A stretch of 64,000 nucleotides of DNA from positions 31,459,982 to 31,523,981 of the forward strand of contig CAMGYJ010000009.1 of the NCBI GenBank assembly GCA_946122785.1. The letters run 5' to 3'. How positions within the stretch are numbered: position 1 is the first letter of the stretch; each line of letters opens with the position of its first letter. Positions 21,968 to 33,273 of the stretch are shown piece by piece. This DNA comes from Linum tenue. Its lineage: Eukaryota > Streptophyta > Magnoliopsida > Malpighiales > Linaceae. The notes beneath the pieces are model-generated. The model saw only the letters and a program-made list of their open reading frames with translations. It searched no databases and was not told the DNA's origin. Made by a program: the position numbers and the translations under genes.

Positions 21968-22650
21968 TAGGGCTGGAAGTTTGGTACCAGTATTTGGGAT
22001 ATACCGAATACTGTACCGAATTTGTCTATATTTGGTATTACCGAATACACGTATTATTTCTTGGGATTGAGATTAGGATTCGATTTCATTGTTATTCGGT
22101 ATTATGGATTACAGGATTGGGATCGGTATTTATCGAAATACCGAACAATACCGAAATATAAGCTAATGTGTATTTTTATGGTCTCAGCTAAACCCCCTCA
22201 TTCACTACTACACGACCCTCAACCACCAATATATTGTTATTTTCATAATACCAAAAAACAAACACTAGTATTAGTCTTCTCACAACCTCCAATTCATCAA
22301 ATTAAAGATTACCAATGACAAAAACTTGAGATGTCACCTCTCCTCCATTCTCCTTATCCATATCGTAGCTCTAGCAAAACTCAAGACTCTTTGCTTAGTC
22401 TCTTTGTCAAATATTAAACAATCAAATCTAATTTATATATTTAATTATTAGTTGCAAAGGTAATTAATTTCTTATTCGATAATACCGATTGGGATACCGA
22501 ATTACCGATTGGGATACCGAAATATTTAGGGATTGGGATTGAGATACCAAAATTATTTAGGGATTGCGATTGAATTTAGGATGTAATTCGGTATTCGAGA
22601 TTTCAGTATTTGGTATTGGGATACCAATACCGTACCGATTTCCAACCCTA
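21968..22650. mobile_element. Non-autonomous hAT-type element, 683 bp
   Basis: The ends TAGGGCTGGAA and TTTCCAACCCTA are inverted repeats. CTAGTGAC is duplicated exactly at 21960-21967 and 22651-22658. Both subterminal regions are dense in GGTATTC/ATACCGAAT motifs in opposite orientation, which would pair into a long imperfect hairpin. No transposase is present. Confidence 0.85.
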
Positions 22651-22658
22651 CTAGTGAC

Positions 22659-23219
22659 CTTCAGCCTTGACACAAACACAGAGCGAAAAATGAAACATGA
22701 AAGGAAGTCTAATTTACAGTAAACAATTGAGTAAAGAAACTCGGAGCATGAAGAGAGGAACGAGAAGCTTGGAGATATGCAAAACAAGGGGTTAGGAAGA
22801 TAGAAACCACAAACTTGAATAATTCCCTAATTCTCATATCCAACATGCAATACAAACAAAACCTAGAACTGAACGCTCATGAATAGAGCATTCAGGAGAT
22901 CAGATTAAAAAAGATAGACTATAAGATAAGAACCGAATTAATCACCCAATTCTGCGTACCTCGCTTGAATAATCACGAAAACACCCTATAATATCATATC
23001 ATAGTCAAGCAAAAGAATGATACCCAAAAGTTGATTTTTGCCAAGAACAAAGGAAGGGTAAAACGAAGGAAGAGGACTTACGGAGCATTCCTTCACTTGG
23101 GAATTGGGAGGTGTACCTTAAGCATTTGACATTGATGATCCCGTGTTTGCATAAAAAAGAAGCGGCGTGGCGCTTCATTTCGCCCAGATTGGCGCCGATC
23201 GGCCACATCTTGGAGAAGA
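22659..23219 (-). other. Unassigned stretch with an exon-like frame
   Basis: On the minus strand the frame that starts in the P450 fragment continues to 23005 as MWPIGANLGEMKRHAASFLC and beyond. A donor-like GTAAGT follows the codons EGMLR at about 23088. I do not recognise this sequence. It may be an exon of an unrelated gene joined to P450 debris. Confidence 0.3.
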
Positions 23220-23312
23220 CGTTGTTGAGGTCTAGTAGAATTTGCAAAAGGTCTTTCGCCTATTTGCTAACGTTGTCGTCGTCGCCACTTTCCCTTAGTT
23301 TCCCCTCTCCTC
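23220..23312 (-). pseudogene. CYP706-like fragment (end of exon 1) of a shattered P450 copy
   Basis: The reverse complement aligns with the intact gene at about 5665-5760, coding for RKLRESGD through KDLLQ-LLDLNN. It matches at roughly 85 percent with a small indel and an in-frame TAG where the intact gene has Glu. On its right it is fused directly to Copia pol sequence at 23313. On its left the P450 homology stops at the LLDLNN codons. Confidence 0.75.
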
Positions 23313-24229
23313 AGTTTTAAGAGACCTGATGCTGGAGCAGTTTTGAGATATCTCAGAACCCTTAGAACAGCCTTGTAGTGGATTGTAGATGGAGAAGTCA
23401 TGAACTGGCTTAGCTGCTGTGTAGCAAAGCTAATGTCTGGGCGAGTGGTTGTGAAGTAGATTAGTTTTCCCACTAATGTTCTGTATTGTTCCTCGTATGG
23501 ATTGCCCACATCATTGCTGAGATGTAACTTGTAGTCCATTGGTGTAGTAACAGCCTTCGAATCAATGATATTGGCTTCTTCCAGAATTTCCAATGTGTAC
23601 TTTTTTTGTGAGAGATGAATCCCAGAATTGTTCCTTGTAACTTCAATACCTAAAAAATATCTCAAATTGCCAAGATCTTTGATGATGAATTCTCTGTGTA
23701 ACAGCTCTTTTAATGCTTGAATTTATGATAAATCATTGCCCCCTAAAACAAGATCATCCACATAGATGATAATGCAGGTGTAGGTAGATGATGTGCATTG
23801 AAGAATAGTGAATGATCTGCTTTGCTTTGTTTGTAGCCAATTTGATGAAGCTTGTCTGTAAGTTTGGAGAACCATTGTCCGGAAGCCTGTTTGAGACCAT
23901 AAAGTGATTTTTTGAGTCGACAAACAGGATTTTATATGCCTGGAGGAGGAGTAAAACCTTGAGGGGGAGTCATGTAGACCTCTTCCTGTAATTCACCATT
24001 AAGAAATGCCATTATCCACATCTAGTTGGTGGATATGCCAGTTCCTCAGGGCTGCAATAGCAAGAAAAGTCCTGACAGTGGTCATTTTGATGACTGGAGC
24101 AAACGTGTCTTGCAAGTCAATACCTTCTTGTTGTGTGTTGCCTTTTGCAACCAATCTTGCTTTGTATCTTTCTAGGGAATCTTCAGAAAGGAACTTGTCC
24201 TTGTAAATCCATTTGTTGCCAATTGGTTT
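23313..24229 (-). pseudogene. Copia RT, C-terminal pieces (outer element)
   Basis: This resumes the RT after the nested insertion. 24220-23999 reads [10 protein letters not shown]...YKARLVAKG...FAPV, 23923-23723 contains the catalytic YVDDL, and 23665-23313 reads YFLGIEV...PMDYKLHLS...RPDISFA...VLRVLRYLKTAPASGLL. The frames differ, and the RNase H domain is missing at the junction with the P450 fragment. Confidence 0.7.
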
Positions 24230-24522
24230 TGTTATAAACGCGCTGCTACGGATCGGGAAATCGCTGGAATCGACAAAGCAAGAATACGAAAGCGAGAATC
24301 GAAAACACGACACACGATTTACGTGGTTCACTAACACGATGTGTGTTAGCTACGTCCACGGGCGAGAGAGAGCCGATTTCACTATATCAAGGAGATTACA
24401 GATTACAGAGGAGTATGAGAAGTATTTATAGCACTTCTCCATGTGGGTATAAACCTAATCCAATCTGACAAAGGAAACGGTTACAGACCAGGCCCAGAAC
24501 CCGATTACAAGTCGTATCAACA
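24230..24522 (-). repeat. 3' LTR of the nested Copia
   Basis: On the minus strand it runs TGTTGATACG...TTATAACA. It is complete at its end but lacks about 69 bp near its start compared with the other LTR (between CCAGAACCCGA and GATTACAAGTCG). Confidence 0.8.
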
Positions 24523-24617
24523 AATCTCCACCTTGACTTGAATCCTCTTCCTCTGAAATCTCTGATGTACTCTGCTCCTTCTCTCTCTCCCGCCATCAAT
24601 GCCCCCGTAGGGCGGAG

Positions 24618-27600
24618 TCACCCACTCAAGACATTCAGCAAGTCCAAGCAGTGTTGGAACTTGCCATGTGGAACCGGCTTCGTGAACATATCAGCAGGAT
24701 TATCCGCGGTGCCAACCTTCTTCACCTTAATCCTCTTCTCTGTCCTCAAGAAATGATACCTCACATCGATGTGCTTAGTCCTCTCATGGTGGACTTGATC
24801 CTTGGCCAAGCATATTGCACTCAAACTGTCGCAATACACCACTGCCTGATCATGATGTAGACCCAGATCACCAACCAGTCCCTTCAACCATATTCCCTCC
24901 TTAGTAGCTTCTGTCAGTCCATATACTCTGCCTCAGTAGTAGACAATGTCACCCCCGACTGCAAAGTTGCCTTCCAGCTCACTACAGAACTCCCAAGAGT
25001 GAATACATAACCGGTCATCGATCTCCTCGTGTCAACATCTCCAGCATAGTCCGAGTCAGAATACCCAGACACCAAGCACTCTGTATCACTTCCGAAGCTA
25101 ATCCCCACATCAGGTGTACCCTTAAGGTACCGGAAGATCCTCTTCACAGCCTGCCAATGCTCCTTCCCAGGTTGTATCATAAACCTGCTGACAACACTAA
25201 CAGCATGTGCAAGATCTGGTCTAGTGCATACCATAACGTACATCAAGCTACCTACTGCACTAGCATATGGGACTCTCGACATGTACTCCTTCTCAGCCTC
25301 TGACTGTGGTGCATAAGCTGAGGATAGATGAACATTTGAAGCACTAGGAGTATTTAAGGGCTTTGCTGAAGACATGCCAAACCTCGACAGTATCTTCTGG
25401 ATGTTGCTCTTCTGTGACAAGAAAAGCTTCTTCTTCGACCTGTCCCTGTAAATCTCCATACCCAAGATCTTCTGAGCAGCTCCCAAATCCTTCATCTCAA
25501 ACTCAGCACTGAGAAGCCCCTTTAACTTCTGGATATCAGACTTTGACGTTGCAGCTATGAGCATATCATCCACATACAGAACTAGATATATCATCGAACC
25601 ATCCTCTGCCTTGCTGTGATATACACAACAATCATATGGACTTCTGTTGTAGCCCAGCTCAAGCATGTAACTGTCAAATCTCTTGTACCACTGCCTCGAA
25701 GATTGCTTAAGTCCATACCAGGACTTCTTCAGCTTACAAACATAGTCTTCTTTTCCCGGAACCTCGAATCCTTCTGGCTGAGTCATGTAAATTTCTTCTT
25801 CCAACTCTCCATGTAGGAAAGCTGTCTTCACGTCTAGCTGCTCGAGCTCCAAGTCATAATGTGCCACTATTGCTAGTAGCACTCTGATCGAAGTATGTCT
25901 GACCACTGGTGAGAAAATCTCATTGTAGTCAACTCCTTCCCTCTGCGAGAAGCCTCGTGCAACCACCCGAGCTTTAAATTTCAGGCCCTCTTTAGAAGTG
26001 ATTCCTTCCTTCTTCTTGTAGATCCACTTGTTTGTAACAATCTTCCTTCCCTGTGGTCGTTTGACTAGCTCCCAAGTCTGATTCCTGTCATGGGATTCCA
26101 TCTCATCTCCCATTGCGGCAAGCCACTGATCAGCTTCACCACCCGAAACTGCTTCTCTATAGGACTGTGGCTCTCCTGCATCCACTTCCTCAGCAACCTG
26201 AAATGAATAAGCCACCATGTCCTCGAAGCCATACCTCTGTGGAGGTACTCCTGCAGTCGCTCTCTTTGGTCTACCGGAAGCAATAGACTGTTGAGCTCGT
26301 GCACTGGACTCTGAAGTTTCTGGCTCTGCAGAGACATCCTCATCATGTTGATCTTCTCCACCTTGGTGCTCAAACTCACTTTCATTGAGAGTTTGTAGCT
26401 CCACCTGCTTATCAACATTCCTGCTACCTTCAGCAACAGTAACCTTCAACATGGGGGTTAAACATAGACTTCTCATCAAATATCACATTTCTACTAAGTA
26501 TAACTCGATGCTCAGAAGGTGACCAGACTCGAAATCCCTTAACTCCATCTCTGTAACCCACAAATACATCCTTCTTTACCCTTGGGTTTAGTTTACCCTC
26601 ATCCACGTGATAATAAACAGGACACTCAAAAACTTTCAGTGAAGAGTAATCAGCAGGATTACCATACCACACTTCATAAGTAGTCTTACACTCGATACCT
26701 GTGTGTGGTCCACGGTTGATCAGGAAGCACGCCATGTTCACTGCTTCTGCCCAGAATCTTCTCTCTAGTCCAGCATTAGAGAGCATGCATCATGCTCTCT
26801 CCAACAATGTCTGGTTCATCCTTTCTGCAACGCAATTCTGCTGGGGTGTATCTCTAACAGTCCGATGACGGGCAATCCCTTCATCCTTGCAGAATTCGTT
26901 GAACTCAGAATTGCAGAACTCCAGACCATTGTCCGTTCGCAGCTTCTTGATCTTCTTCCCGGTCTGATTCTCCACCAATGTCTTTCACTGCTTGAACTTC
27001 GTGAAAGCCTCATTTTTCTGCTTCATCATGAAAATCCAAGTAAATCTCGAATAATCATTAATAATAGACAGAAAATACCTGCTGCCTCCAATGGATTCAA
27101 CTCGTGAAGGACCCCAACAGTCACAGTGGAGGTAATCTAGTATCCCCTTCGTCCGGTGGATACCCTTCTTGGGAAACTTGCTGCGATGTAGCTTCCCAAA
27201 CACACAATGTTCACAGAATTCCAAATTCTACACCTTGTGCCCGCAAAGAAGATCCCTCTTCGATAGAACTTGCATCCCCCGTTCACTCATATGCCCCAGT
27301 CTCATGTGCCAGAGAGTGGTCATATCTTCCTGTTGAACCTGAGACGATGCAACTGCAGCAGAACCAGACAACACAGACCCTTGTAATGCATACAAGGTCC
27401 CACGCTTCACGCCCTTCAGCACCTTCCTTGAACCTTTGCACACATACACAACTCCACCTTTTCCTTTGAAGCCGAAACCCTTGCTGTCGAGTATACTCAA
27501 GGAGATCAGGTTCTTTGTCATTCGTGGAACATGTCTAACATCATTCACGGTACAGAATGAACCATCATGTGTCAGAACCTTTATGGACCCGATTCCAACA

Positions 27601-27640
27601 ACCTTGCAGACAGCTCCATTAGCCATGACCACGTTACCAC
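24618..27640 (-). pseudogene. Pol of the nested Copia (integrase, RT, RNase H), interrupted
   Basis: 27640-27228 has the protease tail and GAG-pre-integrase (LWHMRLGHMSERG). 27224-26790 has the integrase zinc cysteines (CEHCVFGK) and the core ending TPQQNCVAERMNQTLLERA. 26786-26430 is the integrase C-terminal part (VFVGYRDGVKGFRVWSPSEH). 26479-24914 is a long intact RT frame (521 codons) with YVDDM, ending in the RNase H start TTEAEYM. 24887-24618 is the RNase H end (DSLSAICLAKDQVHHERTKH). Breaks are a TGA in place of Arg near 26787, a TGA in place of Trp near 26981, a TAG near 27224 and a one-base shift near 24914. Confidence 0.85.
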
Positions 27641-28462
27641 CATCTATGCTCGTAGGTTGTGAAGCAATCCCTGTTCGGAGACATATGGTATGAGGCTGCA
27701 GTATCCATAAACCACACATCACCACGACGTGCCTTCTCATCTACAGCCAAGGCGAGATCGTCTTCAGAACTGTTGTCCACTTCTGCCAAGGCAACTGAAA
27801 CTTGTTTCTTCTGTTGCCCTCTTCTCTTGGGACAGTTGTACTTCCAATGCCCCACTTCCTTACAGTTGTGACAAGCATCACCTGGCTGTGGACCGGGACC
27901 CTTGGAATTCTTGTTCGAATTCCCTTTACCAGATTTCTTCTTTCCCTTTCCACCTGTAACAGCCAAACCCGATGCCTCACCACCTGTACCAGATCCGGAC
28001 GCCTTATGTCTGATCTCTCTCGTATGAAGAGCAGACCTGACATCCTCCAACGACACGCTTTCTTTACCAGCAATAAAAGAATCAACAAAATTTTCATATG
28101 AACTCGGCAAAGAAACCAGCAGGATTAGGGCAGCATCCTCGTCATCAACTTGAACATCTATATTACGCAGATCCAGCAAAATAGAGTTAAGTTGTTCGAG
28201 ATGTTCCCTCAAAGGCGTACCTTCTTGCATCCTCAAGCTGAACAACCGTTGCTTGAGATGCAGCTTGTTGGTTAGAGACTTAGTCATGTACAGACTCTCT
28301 AGTTTCAACCACAAGCCCGTGGCAGTCTTCTCAGCAGCGACTTCAATGATGACGTCATCAGACAACGATAGCATGATGGTCGAGTGGGCCTTCTCCTCCA
28401 GGGTATTCCACTCATCGTCATCGCCGCTGCCTTCTTCTGTTTCGCAGACAGCGGCCCCACAC
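27634..28462 (-). pseudogene. Gag of the nested Copia, N-terminus deleted
   Basis: It reads DDDEWNTLEEKAHSTIMLSL, then the UBN2 gag core, a CCHC knuckle (CHNCKEVGHWKYNC) and DVWFMDTAASYHMSP, the start of the protease (DTAAS instead of the usual DSGAS/DTGAS). The first 60-70 residues of a normal Copia Gag are absent because of the LTR-gag deletion. A frame change follows the protease motif. Confidence 0.75.
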
Positions 28463-28766
28463 GAAAGCGAGAATCGAAAACACGACACACGATTTACGTG
28501 GTTCACTAACACGATGTGTGTTAGCTACGTCCACGGGCGAGAGAGAGCCGATTTCACTATATCAAGGAGATTACAGATTACAGAGGAGTATGAGAAGTAT
28601 TTATAGCACTTCTCCATGTGGGTCTAAACCTAATCCAATCTGACAAAGGAAACGGTTACAGACCAGGCCCAGAACCCGAACCCAAATAACATTGAGCCCA
28701 AATAATCAGCGAGACCCCCGATTACCAGTCGTAGCGGCTGATAGTCCGATTCAAGTCATATCAACA
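28463..28766 (-). repeat. 5' LTR of the nested Copia, end-truncated
   Basis: It starts TGTTGATATGAC at 28766 and matches the 3' LTR until CTCGCTTTCG at 28463, then breaks into gag sequence. The terminal 58 bp present at 24230-24287 are missing here. Confidence 0.8.
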
Positions 28767-28771
28767 GGTTT

Positions 28772-28930
28772 CTTGCCTGTTGGTAGTGAAACCACATCCC
28801 AGGTTTGGTTTTTGATCAAAGCCTGAATTTCCTGTTGCATAGCCTAATTCCAGATATCATGCTGGGAGGCTTCCTTGTAATTCTGTGGTTCTTGGTAACT
28901 GGAAATGCTCAACAAGAATCTTTTGTACGA
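28772..28930 (-). pseudogene. Copia RT, N-terminal piece (outer element)
   Basis: The reverse complement of 28850-28772 reads MQQEIQALIKNQTWDVVSLP and then TGKK, the start of the Copia RT domain. It is cut at 28771 by the GGTTT target site of the nested element. The sequence resumes at 24229 with IGNKWIYK. Confidence 0.65.
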
Positions 28931-29284
28931 AAGTGAAAGATTGTTGTAGGATAACATAGAAGAAAGAGAATACTTGTTGTCTTGGATCTAGTGCAGATTG
29001 GAGTCATTGATGTTGCTAGGACCTTGAGATAGAAAATAGTGGTAGTTCTTGACTAGATGGGGAGGGGGGTTTGGATGTTCTATCAGAACGTCTGAGAGGA
29101 GGAGGTGGAGGTTGTGGGGGGTGAGGGAGGTGATACAAGAGATGAATTGTATGGAGGAGATGGAGGTGGTGTTGAACAAGGTGTAGAGGAGGGAGTTGAA
29201 GTTGAGAAGAGCGATGGGGAGTACCTTCAGTTGATGTAGAAGTTACTATGTTGTCAGGTATAGTAGATGGAGTGTTGTCATGAA

Positions 29285-30836
29285 TCAGTGGTGAGTTAGG
29301 GAAGGAAGTGGGAATAGAATGTCTGGATTAGAGAGTGAAGGGTCTGGTTCAGGATTTGAGTGAAAAGTAAAATGAGATTCGTAGAAAATGACATCTCTGG
29401 AGGTATAAGTTTCATGAGTTGATAAGTCATAGAGCTTGTATCCTTTTATTCCAGGAGTGTAACCAATGAAAATGGATTTTCTTGCTCTAGGTTGGAACTT
29501 GGTTCTGTGGTTGGCCAGGGTGCTGGCATAACACAAACAGCCAAAGACTCTCAAGTCAGTGAGGTCTGATGGCTTGTTGTAAAGGATTTGGAAAGGGTTT
29601 TGTTTGAAAGAACAGGGGTGGGAACTCTATTGATTAGGTGTACTGCATGTTTGACACAGTCACCCCAGAAAGAAGGAGGTAAGCTTGCTTGGAATTGGAG
29701 GGCTCTAGCAACAACAAGGGGTGTTTCCTCTCCACCTTGTTGTTCTGTTGTGGGGTTTCAACACAGGACATCTCATGGAGAACGCCTGTTGAATTAAAGA
29801 ATTCTTCCATCTAAAATTCTTTGCCTTGGTCACTCCTAATGGTTTTGATGGTGGATTGAAATTGTCTTTGCATTTGATTACAGAATGCAATGAGTTTTGG
29901 TCTTGCTTCTAATTTTAAATGAAGCAGAATGATCCAGGTCATTCTGGTGAAATCATCATCCACAGTTAAAAAATATTTGAAAACATTATAAGAAGGGAGG
30001 GAATTAGGACCCCAAATGTCAACATGTAAGAGTTCAAAAGGAGACTGTGTTACAAATTGGCTGACAGGAAAGGAAAGTCGTTTTTGCTTGGCAAAATGAC
30101 AAACATCACATGGTTGATCCTTTTGTGTTGTAATGGAGGTACAAAATTGGTTGAGAAGGGGAATTTTAGAGTGGGATACATGTCCTAGTCTAAAATGCCA
30201 CAAATCAAAAGTGGATGTAGAAGCAGCAGAAATCAACTTAGGAGGAAGTGATGCTTGAAGGTAATAGAGGTCATTGTGAAGGCTAGCAGAACCAATCACT
30301 CTCTTCTGCTCCAAATCCTATATAAGACAAGTGGTAGATTGAAAGGATAATCTTAGTGGGGTGGTGGAAGCGAGTCTGCTCACAGAGAGGAGATTAAAGG
30401 TGAAATGGGGAACAAACAGGGAATTGTATAGAGTCAAGGCATCATGGCAAATGGTTGTGCTAGTGTGAGTTGCCTTTATTTGAGCTCCAGTAGGGAGAGT
30501 GATGAACACATTGGATAATGTCTGTGGATTTGTTAAGTACTCTAAGGAGCATACTATGTGGTCTGAAGCTCCAGTATCAACAATCCAAGGTTTTTTTAGA
30601 GTTGTAAGTGCATTCAAGACAGGAATTGAGAGAGAAGGAGTGGCAAGTATACCATTGTTGGTGACAAAGGCAGAAGCAGAGAAAGAAGGTTTGTTCTTTT
30701 GAGCATTCATTAGGCTCATGAGCTTGTCATAATATGCTCTGGTGAGCTTGACCTCATCAGAAGAAGAAGTGTTGGTTACAACATTATCAGCAGATCCGTT
30801 GGTTACCTTATTGCATGGATGAAAGGGCTTCTTCAA
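29285..30836 (-). pseudogene. Copia protease-integrase remnant (outer element)
   Basis: 30836-30318 carries the aspartic protease motif WIVDTGASDHIV. 30314-29811 carries the GAG-pre-integrase zinc motif (LWHFRLGHVS, CDVCHFAKQKR) and the integrase core with DIWGP and RSDQGKEF. 29554-29285 carries the C-terminal [13 protein letters not shown] block. The pieces lie in different frames, and the QQNG..ER part of the DDE triad falls in a disrupted stretch (29560-29810). Confidence 0.7.
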
Positions 30837-30888
30837 GATCTTCTATGCGAATGAGGTCACTAGATCCATAACGAGTTTGTAAACTTTT

Positions 30889-31260
30889 TCATGCCTCTGA
30901 AGCTGTTTTGCAAGCAAGAATGGTTTTGCGAATTTTTGATGAAGTGGACTGTTGGATCCAGCTGAGGATCATAACGTTGTTGCGAGTCCAAGCACCATAC
31001 CTTGCATCAGTAGCTGCTGGCTCAGGGATTGTGCCATTGGTGAACTCGAGCTTGTTTTTTGCAGGAAGGGCGTTGAACATGGACCTGCTCCAGTCATTGT
31101 AATTTGTTGGTGTGAGTTTCTCAGCAACAAGGAGAGATCCAGGTTTCTATGAACCATGAAGAAAGAAGGGGTGAGAAGAAGGATCCACAACATTTGGCTG
31201 TGGAAGGGGTTGTGGATCTGGTTGTGGTTCTTGTTGGGGCTGAGCTTCATTGTCAACCAT
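30889..31260 (-). pseudogene. Copia gag remnant (outer element)
   Basis: The frame opens with ATG at 31260 (MVDNEAQPQQEPQPDPQ). It has one internal stop after FFLHGS, then continues LTPTNYNDWSRSMFNALPAK and WTRNNVMILSWI. That is the DUF4219/UBN2-type gag core of plant Copia elements. The zinc-knuckle region is not recognisable before the protease. Confidence 0.6.
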
Positions 31261-31319
31261 GGTAGAAGAAGAGTGGCGACTAGAGTTTTATCCCAGACTG
31301 TGATACCATAACAAAGGAA

Positions 31320-31770
31320 GATTGTTGTTCATCAACCAGAACGCCATGATCGACGCTGCAACGATGGCAACGAAAGCTCTGACGACTAGTTTTCCCTACT
31401 GCAAATCGATGCTGGCTTCATCCATTCTGAACCAAGATGAACTGTAGAGAAGTTTGGGGAGAGGGGAAGCAGGGATGCAATGCAACTATGCATGTGAAAT
31501 GAACGGAAGAGGTGGCTATGACCATTATATGGGATTTTCCCTTCGGTTAATGGTTATTGGAATGAGGTCTGGACTCTGGATACTTCCACTTTGTGGCTGA
31601 AGCCTGAAGGTGATTTTTTTGGGTACACCTTAAGCCTGAAGGTCATAGCCTGATAGGGACTTGGAGTTTTTAGTTTGGGCTGATTAACCACAGTTTGTCA
31701 TGATTCCTGAGTTTTTTTTATGCCATATGATTCCTGAGTTAATTAACCAGTCTACAAAGGTGTTGTTATG
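31320..31770 (-). pseudogene. 5' end and promoter of the shattered CYP706-like copy
   Basis: The reverse complement matches the region upstream of the gene at 4888, including CTTTGTAGACT, the CCCATATAATGG TATA region and GGTCATAGCCACCTCTTCC. It continues into the start codon (31425) and about 33 codons: MDEASIDLQ, a TAG at 31396-31398 in place of Gln, then GKLVVRAFVAIVAASIMAF and WLM. At about 31325 the homology breaks off and the Copia leader begins. The later part of the same exon survives at 23220-23312. Confidence 0.8.
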
Positions 31771-32019
31771 AATCTTGGGCCTTACTGTTTTAATCCCGAG
31801 AGGTCATTTCGATTGGGCCCGCAGTACTATGTTGGGCAAGACAAGAGAGGGGAACGGGAAAAACTAAACTTGGACCACTGAGATCCGCATGCATCCAAAG
31901 TCGAAACTGTGTACAACATTAACGTCGTATCGGAATCAACCATTCAAAGCCTTCCTCACGAATTGCTTGTTGGATTCGGAAATAAAGGTTTTGAGTTTTG
32001 AAAACTTTTGAATTTATGA

Positions 32020-33263
32020 GGGTAAAATACATCGGATACCACTAAAGTTTGAGAATTGGGGTAAACATACCACTTGAGTTTGAATAGGGTGTAGGGTACT
32101 TTTAAAGTCGAAAAAATGTGCATCCGGCTACCTTTCCATCCAACCCAAACATTTAATTACTTTTTGGTACCCAAAAATTTTAAAAACCATCAAAACTATA
32201 TTTCAACAAGTTTATCTAATATAAAAATTAGAAAAACCTTCTAAACATATTATTACTAAAATGGCTAATCAAAATTTTTCATAAAATATATAAATTAGTA
32301 CAAATATTAAATGAACATAAGAAAAATAATAAGTACAGTAGAATATAATAATAAATATTTAAAATTAATATTAGAATATCTGTTTAGACACCCTAATTCA
32401 ATTAGAAGCACCATTAGAAATAGTTAAAATAGAACCTAATCGATCATCAATACATCAAAACCAAAGAAAGATAAATAGAACACAATCATAAGGAATAAAA
32501 TATATTTCAGTAATTAACAAAACATTTAGAACGAAAAGAGACGGAAAGTAACCAAGTAATAAATGAACTATAAAAGCTACAACATTCAATAAAAAATATA
32601 GAAAATAAATATGATTATAGGAAGAGAATTAGAATTCTAAATTTAACTAATATGAAACATCTTCAAATATAATATTAGAGAATTAAAAGGAAATTTAACA
32701 TGGAAAATTAGACAATATCACTCTGATGTAAGAGAACTAAATATAACATTCTCATATTATTTATATCAAGATAGAATTTATAAAATATATTTGCTTGAGA
32801 AAATTATTCAATTATAAGAACACATAATGATAATTGAAAATACTTATAATAATTGATTCTAAATTTTCTATTGAAAAATTGATTTGATATCAAGTATTCA
32901 AAAGTGGATTCCAATTAAACAATAAAAAATTATATTTTCCATAAATCCAAATGATTTTTTTACAATAAGAAAAGTAGAATGACCAATTATGAAATTTAGA
33001 AAACGGAATATTCCAAGAATATTCTGTCAACTTCCAAATGGTTTTTTTACAATAAGAAAAGTAGAAGAACCAATTATGAAATTTAGAAAACGGAATATTC
33101 CAGGAATTTTCTGTCAACTTTAATGCAATGCACATAGCAGTAAACTTAAGTGGTACCGGGTGCACATATAATAGAGTTAAGTGGTACCCGACGTCCTATT
33201 CAAACTTAAGTGATATGTCTACCTCAATTCTCAAACTTAAATGGTACCCGAGGTATTTTACTC
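32020..33263. mobile_element. Non-autonomous MULE-like transposon, 1244 bp, AT-rich
   Basis: Inverted repeats of about 120 bp start GGGTAAAATACATCGGATAC on the left and, reverse-complemented, GAGTAAAATACCTCGGGTAC on the right. They share AAGTTTGAGAATTG and GAGTTTGAATAGG-like blocks. The 10-bp flanks are GAATTTATGA (32010-32019) and GGATTTATGA (33264-33273), one mismatch. The interior has no coding capacity but holds a direct repeat of about 90 bp (GTTTTTTTACAATAAGAAAA units near 32950 and 33040). Confidence 0.75.
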
Positions 33264-33273
33264 GGATTTATGA

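Larger units (their letters stand above)
24230..28766 (-). mobile_element. Nested Ty1/copia (Tork/Tnt1-like) retrotransposon with TSD
   Basis: GGTTT flanks it on both sides (24225-24229 and 28767-28771). LTRs are at 24230-24522 and 28463-28766. The gag-pol order on the minus strand is gag, zinc knuckle, protease, integrase, RT, RNase H. The polypurine stretch AAGGTGGAGATT precedes the 3' LTR. The RT wording (VCKLKKSWYGLKQSSRQWYK, YVDDM) suggests the Tork/Tnt1 group. Two defects are clear: the 5' LTR has lost its last 58 bp together with the primer binding site and the gag start, and the coding region has stops and frameshifts. It cannot replicate on its own. Confidence 0.85.
23313..31310 (-). 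mobile_element. Degenerate Ty1/copia element lacking LTRs, host of a nested Copia
   Basis: From high to low coordinate it shows a primer-binding-like TGGTATCACAG at 31298-31308, gag, protease, integrase and RT, ending inside the connection/RNase H region at 23313. Neither LTR is present. Both outer borders join CYP706-like fragments in the same orientation, so the element once sat in a P450 copy and lost its ends by deletion. The interval 24230-28766 is a second Copia insertion. Confidence 0.8.
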
